From positions 1-20,742 of the forward strand of contig CAZAQS010000063.1 in assembly GCA_964486825.1 (NCBI GenBank): 20,742 nucleotides of DNA. Reading direction: 5' to 3'. Positions 7,010-13,892 of the stretch are shown here, piece after piece. A program made the position numbers and the translations under genes. The notes below the pieces were generated by a model that saw only the letters and a list, made by a program, of their open reading frames with translations, made no database searches and was not told where the DNA came from. The stretch is from CAZAQS01 sp964486825 (lineage in GTDB: Bacteria > Chloroflexota > Anaerolineae > Anaerolineales > UBA4823). Positions within the stretch are counted from its first letter, which is position 1, and each line of letters opens with the position of its first letter.

Positions 7010-8110
7010 TTATGTTGGCCAAACCGTCCCAGCCCGTACAACACCTGATTCAGGGACGTCTGATTTAACTGTTGCTCCATTTCCAAGTCGCGCTCCCCGC
7101 CCGATCTTCACCCCCAGGTTTACGGTGACTCCCATACCGATCAAAGCCCCCTCGCCTACCTGAACATTTCCTGCCAGCAGCGCGCCTGGCGATATGATGG
7201 TAAAGCTTTCTAACCTGCAGTCATGGGATATGATTGCCCCGGTGTTGACGATGCAACCAAACCCCAATTTTGCCTCGCTACCTACATATGCCATTGCCAA
7301 TACCTGCGAGCCTGCTTCCAGGCTTGCGCTCGGGTCGAGATATGCGGTCGGGTGCGTGATAGCCGGGCATGCAAAACCGGCATCTGCCAGGCGTTCAAAA
7401 ATCTTGATGCGGACCCTGATATCCCCGATGCCACCCACAGAATTCACTGCCAGGCGCACACCTTGAGAATGCAAATCGGGCAACACCGAGGCGTTCCCTA
7501 GAACAGGCGCCCCCATGATCATGCTGCCAGGTTCTAAACCATCATCGATGAGGCCAATGATGCGAAAACCACCCCTCGCTCTCAACAAATCGATCACCAT
7601 TTTACCATGCCCACCCCCTCCGTAAATCACGATCGAGGTTGGGTCAAAGCTCCCCGGCTGGGATTGGCGCTGGAGATGGGTCGCCTCGGGGACAGGAGAG
7701 GCAAGGGCCCGAACGATCGCCTCGGTGATCAGGCTGTTGGCCGGCATACTGGACAGATCCAGATTGAGCCGGCGCGCCAGCTCAAATGCAGGCCTGGTGA
7801 TGCGTATTCCCTCCGGCAGAGCGGAGTTAACTTCTTCTTTATCCGGGGGGGTCCAATCCGGATCGCTCGAGATATAGCAAAACAATTCCCCCGCATGTAC
7901 GCTCTGCCCCTTCGAGAAGCTCAATGCGCGGATATACCCATCACTCTCCGCTGTCACGTCTGCGGTGGATTTGGTTGTCTCAAGGCTGCAGAGCAAGTCG
8001 CCCTTATGGACGAAGTGCCCTTCGCTCACATACAAATCCGCCAGAACCGCGTCAGGCTCATTCGGGTTGAGCAAGGGGATCAACACAGACTCAGTCATTT
8101 GATTATGCAT
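7010..8110 (-). CDS. Fusion: lipoyl domain + short subunit-binding-like segment + PglD/NeuD-type left-handed beta-helix acyltransferase
   Basis: The start is set at ATG 8110, overlapping the E1 beta stop by 8 bases (366 residues); an upstream TTG at 8170 would add 20 residues overlapping E1 beta. Residues ~6-82 are a lipoyl/biotinyl domain with ETTKST, Lys47 the candidate lipoylation site. Residues ~100-137 (ITRPAFELARRLNLDLSSM, then LITEAIVRALA) look like the two helices of an E2 peripheral-subunit-binding domain with the usual GTGPxGR loop missing. Residues ~158-366 form a PglD/NeuD-type enzyme: the nucleotide-binding IVIYGGGGHGK (160-170), then hexapeptide repeats with the putative catalytic His296 in IISHDCRLE. 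The E2 acyltransferase HxxxDG motif is absent. Inferred role: acylating an amino sugar with a lipoyl-bound acyl group made by the adjacent E1. A CoA-dependent acetyltransferase with a carrier-type docking domain is the alternative. Confidence 0.9.
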   Translation of the reverse strand: MHNQMTESVLIPLLNPNEPDAVLADLYVSEGHFVHKGDLLCSLETTKSTADVTAESDGYIRALSFSKGQSVHAGELFCYISSDPDWTPPDKEEVNSALPEGIRITRPAFELARRLNLDLSSMPANSLITEAIVRALASPVPEATHLQRQSQPGSFDPTSIVIYGGGGHGKMVIDLLRARGGFRIIGLIDDGLEPGSMIMGAPVLGNASVLPDLHSQGVRLAVNSVGGIGDIRVRIKIFERLADAGFACPAITHPTAYLDPSASLEAGSQVLAMAYVGSEAKLGFGCIVNTGAIISHDCRLESFTIISPGALLAGNVQVGEGALIGMGVTVNLGVKIGRGARLGNGATVKSDVPESGVVRAGTVWPT

Positions 8111-9164
8111 GGGATAATTCCAAGGCTGTATGAATGATCGTTTCCACGCCGGGTAACATCCTCTCCTCAAGCGCTACCGAGGCAGGCACCGGCAAGTCAA
8201 GGGCAGCGGTGCGGCGCGCGGCTCGTAATTGGGGGCCTAAAACCTCCACTGTTTTGGCAATCACTTCCGCCCCCCAACCAAGTGATAGGTTTCCTTCTTC
8301 GACTGCCAGCAACCGGCCCGTTCTTTGGACTGACCGGCAGACTGGCTCGAGCATGAAGGGGGCCAGTTGCGTCAGGATGATCAGCTCGCTAAATAGCTCG
8401 TGTTCGAAGGCCAGTTGATAAGCAGCTTCCATTGCCAGCTCGGCCATATACCCGTAGGCAGCCAGGGTCAACGTTGGCTCGGGCGCGCCCCGGATGGTGA
8501 GCGAGTAGCCATGCGGCGAGATCTCCTGTTCCTGGTCTTCACCGGTATGCTCAACCAGAAGGTAGAAATCTCCCAGCGCCTGCGGTGTTTTCAGCTCACG
8601 GCCATAAAGCAGCTTATTTTCAACGAAAAGCACCGGGCCCGGGTCGCGGATCGCCTCCAGCAGAAGCTCTCCTGGGTCTCCCAGGCTGCATAGCGCCAAT
8701 ACCCTCAGCCCTGGCGTCCCAAGGAAGAGCTTCTCTAGCGTCTGGCTATGCGTCGGCCCGTAACCACGCCTGCCTCCCATGGGGGTCCGGATGACCAGGG
8801 GAACTTGAACCTGTCCATTGTACATCCAGGAGAACTTTGCAGCGTGGTTAATGATCTGGTCGGCGATCAGTGTCACGAAATCGCCGAACATGATCTCGAC
8901 CACAGGCCGCAGGCCGCGCAAAGCCATTCCGGTGGCGATCCCAACTATGCCTGCTTCTGAGATAGGTGTGCTCAAAACACGGCCGGGGAACGAACTGGAA
9001 AGTCCGCGCGTGACTTTGAACGCCCCCCCATAGGGGTCGAGCAGATCCTCACCCAGCAAGATCACCGCCGGGTCGTTTTCCAGCGCCTGGCGCAATGCCG
9101 CGTTGATCGAATCCAGGACCGTGCTCAATCTTGGCCTTTGTCTTGGCTCATCTCGCCAGCTCAC
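8103..9164 (-). CDS. 2-oxoacid dehydrogenase E1 component, beta subunit
   Basis: A 353-residue transketolase-like beta subunit of a thiamine-diphosphate 2-oxoacid dehydrogenase (pyruvate, acetoin or branched-chain type). Visible are VILLGEDLLDPYGGAFKVTRGL, STPISEAGIVGIATGMALRGLRP with the conserved Glu, MFGDFVTLIADQIINHAAK, and RTPMGGRRGYGPTHSQTLE. With the alpha subunit it decarboxylates a 2-oxoacid and transfers the acyl group to a lipoyl arm. Start is GTG 9164, overlapping the end of the Thg1-like gene by 17 bases, and its own end overlaps the lipoyl-fusion gene. This indicates translational coupling. The unusual point is that the alpha and beta genes are separated by another gene. Confidence 0.93.
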   Translation of the reverse strand: MSWRDEPRQRPRLSTVLDSINAALRQALENDPAVILLGEDLLDPYGGAFKVTRGLSSSFPGRVLSTPISEAGIVGIATGMALRGLRPVVEIMFGDFVTLIADQIINHAAKFSWMYNGQVQVPLVIRTPMGGRRGYGPTHSQTLEKLFLGTPGLRVLALCSLGDPGELLLEAIRDPGPVLFVENKLLYGRELKTPQALGDFYLLVEHTGEDQEQEISPHGYSLTIRGAPEPTLTLAAYGYMAELAMEAAYQLAFEHELFSELIILTQLAPFMLEPVCRSVQRTGRLLAVEEGNLSLGWGAEVIAKTVEVLGPQLRAARRTAALDLPVPASVALEERMLPGVETIIHTALELSHA

Positions 9165-9951
9165 CTAAGGCGGCTTGCTCGGCTTTGCTGTCCGCCGAAT
9201 CGATAATGCTTGTCACGAACTGCCCGTAAGCCTCTTTTTCTGGCAGGTCCATCACCCGGATCACCCGGTACCGGCGGGCCAGAACCTCCTGTTCGGTGGT
9301 GGGATCTGTAGCGCTTTTTTCATACGCTTCCCACAGCAAGCCAATGCCGCTCTTCTGCCAACCTGCCAGGCCTTCGAAATCAATCTGGTGATGGCCTAGC
9401 AGCTCGTTCTTCTCCTCGAAGGAGAGCCCTTTTAGCTCTTCTCCCGCCTCTTTAGGCGTTTTGCCAGATTTTCGCAAGGCCCAATAACAGTGTGAGCTGA
9501 GAGCGTTCCGGCGGGCGTCCTCGCTCCGCCATAAGAAATAATCAAGCACCTGCTCTACCGTTGGGAGCTGGGAGATACGGCAATCGAAGGTTGCCAGATC
9601 ACCCAAGAGCAGGGACAGCTTTGCACTGGCCTCCCCCGCAAGGATGGAGATATACTTGCGCATCAGCCGGTTATAAGCGCTCTCATCCGGATGGAAGAGT
9701 AGAGAGATCTCATCGCTGTGGGTATAGGCATAGATCACCCGGAAGCCGCAATCCATCAGGTGCTCTGCGGTCTCGAGCATAGAATCGCGAAAGGTCTCGT
9801 CGTAGGGCGTAATTAAGGCATGCGTCTCTTTGGTCAGGCGCGTGAAGCTCCGCCCGTCCAGGCGGGCTACCATAAAGATCCCCGGTAAGATGTATGCGTC
9901 GTTGCTCATCTCGTAGACTCGCATCTGTTTGTCGAATTCATCAAATTGCAT
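9148..9951 (-). CDS. Thg1-like protein (tRNA-His guanylyltransferase family, 3'-5' polymerase)
   Basis: A 267-residue protein resembling bacterial Thg1-like proteins throughout: MQFDEFDKQMRVYE, ARLDGRSFTRLTK with metal-binding Asp32, YAYTHSDEISLLF with Asp80 (the second metal ligand of this family), and LAGEASAKLSLLLG, FDCRISQLP and WRSEDARRNALSSHCYW. Family members add nucleotides in the 3'-5' direction; eukaryotic Thg1 adds G-1 to tRNA-His and bacterial forms repair 5'-truncated tRNAs. ATG 9951 has GGGAGGT as Shine-Dalgarno overlapping the E1 alpha stop. Its position between E1 alpha and E1 beta, coupled to both, is odd for a tRNA enzyme. Family assignment is strong; a link to the surrounding pathway is unproven. 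Confidence 0.93.
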   Translation of the reverse strand: MQFDEFDKQMRVYEMSNDAYILPGIFMVARLDGRSFTRLTKETHALITPYDETFRDSMLETAEHLMDCGFRVIYAYTHSDEISLLFHPDESAYNRLMRKYISILAGEASAKLSLLLGDLATFDCRISQLPTVEQVLDYFLWRSEDARRNALSSHCYWALRKSGKTPKEAGEELKGLSFEEKNELLGHHQIDFEGLAGWQKSGIGLLWEAYEKSATDPTTEQEVLARRYRVIRVMDLPEKEAYGQFVTSIIDSADSKAEQAALGELAR

Positions 9952-9964
9952 CTCAAGACCTCCC

Positions 9965-10891
9965 TTATAGCAATACCATCTCCGGCCATGGATCGCGCAT
10001 GGCCTGTTGGAAGGCAGCTGTCACCTCTGCCTCGCTTTCCACTTCTATTCGCTCCCTCTCCAGCCGAGGTAGGCGCTCCGAATGGATCTTCAAGGGATCC
10101 CTTTCCCGGCGCAGCTGATCGATTACCTCAGCAGGGCGCGTGTCGTCCCCCTTGGAATGTGCACCGAAACGGCAGGTGGTCAGCAGCAACGCTCTCGGAG
10201 CGCTATATATGCGAACGGCAGACAGCATCTCCATTGCCGCTCCATGGATCTCCCGAACATCCGAGCTGTCCAGCTCGATCGCCTGGATACCGAAAGCGGT
10301 AAAGCGTGTTTTCAGGTCTCCAGCAACCGCCAGCTCTACCGACGTTGTTTGGGCAATGCCGTTGTTTTCTAACACGTATAGGATCGGCGCTCCCCATAAT
10401 GTGGCCATATTGAAGGACTCATAAACGATCCCTTCACCCAGCGTCCCATCCCCTAAGAAAACCACCACGACCTGCTGGCTGTCCTTTTGCTTCTCAGCCA
10501 GGGCCATGCCGGTTGCGATCGGCACAATCCCTCCCTGCACCCCGTTGGAGTAGAAGTCCCGCCATTGCAGGTGCTGGGAACCTCCTCGCCCACCACATAC
10601 CCCCGTACCCCGCCCCATTAGCTCGGCGAACAGGGCGCGCATCTCACCGCCATAAGCCAGGAAATGGCCGTGACAGCGATGGCTGCTGAAGACGATATCG
10701 CCCGGCCTGAGCTGGCTCAGCACGCCGGCCGCATTGGCCTCCTGGCCCAGGTAGGTATGTGTCGTTCCCATGAACACCCCGCGCGGGAAGTTCTCGATCA
10801 CCGTCTCCTCGAAACGCCTGATGCGGTACATCATCCGGTACAGCTCCAGGTCCTTATCCATGGTATCCAAAGACGGCTCATTCTTTCGCAT
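9965..10891 (-). CDS. 2-oxoacid dehydrogenase E1 component, alpha subunit
   Basis: A 308-residue thiamine-diphosphate-binding alpha subunit. YRMMYRIRRFEE is the usual N-terminal helix; SSHRCHGHFLAYG (69-81) matches the conserved R-x-HG-H loop; the thiamine-diphosphate motif begins at GDGTLGEG (147-154) and ends at ENN (175-177), about 30 residues later as in the family. It is slightly shorter than pyruvate or acetoin dehydrogenase E1 alpha subunits (around 320-330), mostly in the N-terminus. It should pair with the beta subunit encoded one gene downstream. ATG 10891 follows the sugar-transferase stop by 8 bases, with AGGAA upstream. The 2-oxoacid it uses cannot be read from the sequence. Confidence 0.93.
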   Translation of the reverse strand: MRKNEPSLDTMDKDLELYRMMYRIRRFEETVIENFPRGVFMGTTHTYLGQEANAAGVLSQLRPGDIVFSSHRCHGHFLAYGGEMRALFAELMGRGTGVCGGRGGSQHLQWRDFYSNGVQGGIVPIATGMALAEKQKDSQQVVVVFLGDGTLGEGIVYESFNMATLWGAPILYVLENNGIAQTTSVELAVAGDLKTRFTAFGIQAIELDSSDVREIHGAAMEMLSAVRIYSAPRALLLTTCRFGAHSKGDDTRPAEVIDQLRRERDPLKIHSERLPRLERERIEVESEAEVTAAFQQAMRDPWPEMVLL

Positions 10892-10899
10892 GCCGGTTC

Positions 10900-11532
10900 C
10901 TAATTCCCGCTGCCCTGGTTGCCAAGGAACTCCTCCGCTGTGGCGTGACCCGGCTGGCTGATGCCCTCCCGTTTCAGGACTTTCCAGACCGTCATCAACA
11001 GGATCTTGATATCCAGTCCTAGCGACCAGTTATCCACGTACCAAACATCCAGCTTGAACTTCTCATCCCAAGTCAGTGCATTGCGCCCATTGACCTGTGC
11101 CCAACCTGTTATACCAGGCAGGACCTCGTGCCGGCGGGCTTGCACTTCCGAATACCGCTCCAGGTATTGCTTGAAAAGTGGGCGTGGCCCGACCAGACTC
11201 ATCCGTCCGGCGAGGACATGGAAAATCTCTGGCAGCTCGTCCAGGCTGGTCGAGCGCAGGAAGGCTCCCAGCCGGGTCAGGCGCTCTTCATCTGGGAGCA
11301 GCTTACCGGAAGCATCGCGAATTTCCGTCATCGTGCGGAATTTGTACACCGGGAAGAGTTCCGCCTGGTAGCCCGGGCGCATCTGCCGGAAAAAGACCGG
11401 TCTCCCGTGTCTTAGGCGTACCAATACCGCCACAATCCCCATTATGGGCAATAGAACGAGCATGCCGGGAATGGTCAGGGTCAGATCCAGCATGCGCTTG
11501 GAAGGGGGGATGCCAGTTGGGAAGATAGGCAT
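10900..11532 (-). CDS. PglC-like polyprenyl-phosphate sugar phosphotransferase (monotopic PGT)
   Basis: A 210-residue small phosphoglycosyl transferase, about the size of Campylobacter PglC. It has an N-terminal reentrant hydrophobic helix (residues ~15-38), the basic RPVFFRQMRPGY and VYKFRTM motifs, the catalytic Asp98-Glu99 in RSTSLDELPEIF, SLVGPRP (112-118), and PGITGWAQVNGRNA. Such enzymes transfer a phospho-sugar from a UDP-sugar to undecaprenyl phosphate at the cytoplasmic membrane face to start glycan assembly. The PglC-type features make a UDP-diacylated-bacillosamine-like donor plausible, which suits the PglD-like protein in the same operon. It is the first gene of the (-) run; no Shine-Dalgarno precedes ATG 11532, but a -10 element sits 6 bases upstream. 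Confidence 0.92.
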   Translation of the reverse strand: MPIFPTGIPPSKRMLDLTLTIPGMLVLLPIMGIVAVLVRLRHGRPVFFRQMRPGYQAELFPVYKFRTMTEIRDASGKLLPDEERLTRLGAFLRSTSLDELPEIFHVLAGRMSLVGPRPLFKQYLERYSEVQARRHEVLPGITGWAQVNGRNALTWDEKFKLDVWYVDNWSLGLDIKILLMTVWKVLKREGISQPGHATAEEFLGNQGSGN

Positions 11533-11538
11533 ACCGGA

Positions 11539-11547
11539 ATTCTACCA
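11539..11547 (-). promoter_or_regulatory. Extended -10 promoter of the 7010-11532 cassette, probably leaderless
   Basis: On the minus strand TGgTAGAAT reads 6 bases before ATG 11532 and has no Shine-Dalgarno between, so transcription should begin at or next to the start codon. No -35 is evident. Confidence 0.5.
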
Positions 11548-11627
11548 GAACTCACCCATCCTGGGTTCTCCGGAGGAGAGAATTACAGGATGACCTTGCG
11601 AAGGCTAGGCGAAGGGTGTTCCAAATC

Positions 11628-11636
11628 TGTTAGAAT
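11628..11636 (+). promoter_or_regulatory. Extended -10 promoter of the YabE-like gene, probably leaderless
   Basis: TGtTAGAAT lies 8 bases before ATG 11645 with no Shine-Dalgarno in between. It mirrors the TGgTAGAAT on the other strand of the same 112-base gap. Confidence 0.5.
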
Positions 11637-11644
11637 CTTTCTTC

Positions 11645-13024
11645 ATGAGATCTAAACTCTTGTACCTGGCGTTAGGACTGGTAATTCTGGCTGGGATTGT
11701 TCGGGCACTTTCCCCTCGAGCAATCACTCTGGTTGTAGATGAGCAGAGCCAGGTCGTCATCCATACCTATGCCTGGAAGGTAGAGCAAATCCTGGCGGAA
11801 GCGGGGTTCTCGATCCAGCCTGGTGATGAACTCCACCCACCCCTTGGCTCCTGGCTGTTTCGGGATTCTACGGTTCGCCTGGAACGCGTTGCCCAAATCC
11901 TGATCCTGGCAGATGGTGATACGTTCCAAACCACCGGCGCAGGCCATTCTGCGGCCGATTTGCTAACACAGGTGGATGTTCCCATCTCTGAACCGGACCA
12001 GCTTTTGGTGAACGGAGAACCCATCCAACCGGATGATCTACTTCCTGCCAGCCAGCCCCAGTTGCTGGAGGTGCGCCGGGGTGTGCCCATCATCGTTGTT
12101 GACGGCACGGTAACGTACTCCTTTACATCGACCGCCGCCACCCTGGGGGCGGCCCTATGGGAGGCCGGCATCCGCCTGGGTAAGGCTGACCGCCTATCTC
12201 CTTCCCTCCATACCCCTCTTCACCTTACGGAGGGATCCAAACACCTACGGGAAAAGCTGGAAGCGCGTATCACTCGCGCCCAAACCTACGCAGTCCGGTC
12301 CGGAGAGCATACCGTCCGGATCCGCTCTGCGGCGAGGACTGTCGGTGAGTTGTTGGCCGAGAGTGGCCATATCCTACAAGGGCTGGATTACAGTTTACCG
12401 GGCGAGTCCGAGCTATTGGCAGGTATGCGAGAGATCCGGGTAGTGCGAGTGCAGGAAGAGGTCTTGCTCGAGCAAACGCCGCTGCCCTTCGAGACACGCC
12501 GGGAGGCGCTCCCCGACCTGGAGCTGGACAAGCAGCAAGTCGTTCAACCTGGCCAATCTGGTTTGAGAGTGGCGCGCGTGCGGGTACGTTACGAGGATGG
12601 ACAGGAAGTCTCCCGGCAGGTGGAGGGAGAGTGGATTGCTCGCCAGCCCGAGGACCGCGTTATCGGTCATGGGGCAATGCCGGTCATGCATACCCTGGAT
12701 ACCCCGGACGGGCCGATCCAATACTGGCGCGCTTTGCAGATGTACGCAACCTCCTACCACCCGGCAACTACCAGCAATACGACTGCCTCTGGCCTGCCTT
12801 TGCAAAAGGGTGTTGCGGCCATAGACAGGCGTTATATCCTCTTCAACACACGGATGTACGTCCCGGGCTATGGACACGTGGTGGCTGCGGACACCGGAGG
12901 AGGAGTGAAAGGCAGGATGATCGACCTGGGCTACAGTGATGAAGATTACGTGCCCTGGGCCAGATGGGTGACAGTTTACTTCCTGTGGCCACCACCGGAG
13001 GTGATCCCGTGGATCATTCCATAG
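11645..13024 (+). CDS. YabE-like cell-wall protein: DUF348 repeats + G5 domain + 3D domain
   Basis: A 459-residue exported protein beginning with a signal anchor (residues ~5-22). Four repeats resembling DUF348 follow (roughly 26-70, 83-130, 147-195, 209-258), then a G5-like segment (~268-342) with EVLLEQTPLPFETRRE. The C-terminal 3D domain (~366-450) has ATSYHP, AAID and ADTGGGVKGRMIDLGYS, including the conserved Asp residues of this double-psi beta-barrel. Proteins of this class (Bacillus YabE, related to Rpf) act on peptidoglycan outside the cell. Gene order yabE-rsmA matches the Firmicutes arrangement, although the rnmV gene usually between them is missing. It overlaps the rsmA start, so the two are co-transcribed. 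Confidence 0.9.
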   Translation: MRSKLLYLALGLVILAGIVRALSPRAITLVVDEQSQVVIHTYAWKVEQILAEAGFSIQPGDELHPPLGSWLFRDSTVRLERVAQILILADGDTFQTTGAGHSAADLLTQVDVPISEPDQLLVNGEPIQPDDLLPASQPQLLEVRRGVPIIVVDGTVTYSFTSTAATLGAALWEAGIRLGKADRLSPSLHTPLHLTEGSKHLREKLEARITRAQTYAVRSGEHTVRIRSAARTVGELLAESGHILQGLDYSLPGESELLAGMREIRVVRVQEEVLLEQTPLPFETRREALPDLELDKQQVVQPGQSGLRVARVRVRYEDGQEVSRQVEGEWIARQPEDRVIGHGAMPVMHTLDTPDGPIQYWRALQMYATSYHPATTSNTTASGLPLQKGVAAIDRRYILFNTRMYVPGYGHVVAADTGGGVKGRMIDLGYSDEDYVPWARWVTVYFLWPPPEVIPWIIP

Positions 13025-13878
13025 ACTTGCCGCCTTTGAACATCCCGGAGCTGCTGAGGAAGTTCGGCTTGCGCCCTGATAAGCGCCTGGGGCAGAACTA
13101 CCTGGTGGATGTTGAGGCCCTGAAGCAGATCGTGAGGGCCGCCGGGGTCCAGCCCGGTGACTCGGTCCTGGAGATTGGACCCGGATTGGGCAGCCTGACC
13201 CGCTACCTGGCTTCGGCTGGACGGAATGTGACCGCCGTCGAGCTGGACGGGCGCCTGATCCCCGCCCTGCGGGAGGTCCTGGGACCCTTCTCGAACGTCC
13301 ATATCGTAGAAGGCGATATCTTGCAGCTCGACCCGGCCGAGCTTATGGGGGAGGGCAAGCTCCCCACAGAGCAGGACGAGGGCAGGTATGTCGTGGTTGC
13401 CAATATCCCCTACTATATCACTTCACCCCTCATTCGCCACCTGCTGGAGGCGCGACTACGCCCATCCCGGCTTACATTAACTGTGCAGGTTGAGGTGGCG
13501 GAGCGCATCACAGCCGGACAAGGCGATATGAGCTTGTTGGCTTTGAGCGTGCAGGTCTACGGCCGCCCGGAGATCAAGGTTCGTATCCCGGCTGGCGCCT
13601 TTTATCCCGTTCCCCAGGTGGATTCCGCGGTGGTGCGGGTGGAGATCTACAGCGAGCCACTATTCCCGCCGCCGGTCCTTGAGCAGGTATTCAAGCTGGC
13701 CAAGGCAGGTTTCAGCCAGAAGCGCAAGATGCTGCGCAATTCATTGGCTGCCGGGCTACGTTTAAGCCCCGCCCAGGCAGAGGTCTTGCTGCTTACGGCT
13801 GGCGTCGAGCCTACCCGGCGGGCAGAAACCTTGAGCCTGGCAGAATGGGGCCAGCTGGCCTCAGCTATTAGCGGATAA
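13009..13878 (+). CDS. rsmA: 16S rRNA (adenine1518-N6/adenine1519-N6)-dimethyltransferase RsmA (KsgA)
   Basis: Start taken as GTG 13009: GGAGGTGAT at 12997-13005 is an ideal Shine-Dalgarno, and the 289-residue length fits the family; an ATG at 12964 would add 15 residues inside the preceding gene. It has the conserved N-terminal KRLGQNYLVD (25-34), the S-adenosylmethionine motif VLEIGPGLGSL (53-63), ANIPYY (131-136, the NxPY catalytic signature), and the C-terminal SQKRKMLRNSL. It dimethylates the two adjacent adenines of the 3' hairpin of 16S rRNA during 30S assembly. It overlaps the YabE-like gene by 16 bases, a translationally coupled pair. Confidence 0.95.
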   Translation: MDHSIDLPPLNIPELLRKFGLRPDKRLGQNYLVDVEALKQIVRAAGVQPGDSVLEIGPGLGSLTRYLASAGRNVTAVELDGRLIPALREVLGPFSNVHIVEGDILQLDPAELMGEGKLPTEQDEGRYVVVANIPYYITSPLIRHLLEARLRPSRLTLTVQVEVAERITAGQGDMSLLALSVQVYGRPEIKVRIPAGAFYPVPQVDSAVVRVEIYSEPLFPPPVLEQVFKLAKAGFSQKRKMLRNSLAAGLRLSPAQAEVLLLTAGVEPTRRAETLSLAEWGQLASAISG

Positions 13879-13892
13879 ACTCGAGCAGCCTT

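Noticed and set aside
7970..7972. Biotinylation rather than lipoylation at Lys47 of the fusion protein
   Set aside because: Biotin carrier domains have EAMKM around the lysine; ETTKST resembles lipoyl ETxK(A/S) sites, and E1 genes are adjacent. Not excluded experimentally.
12413..12877. Open frame of 154 codons antisense to the YabE-like gene
   Set aside because: It lies wholly inside a gene with clear domain structure; its codons reflect that gene's base composition.
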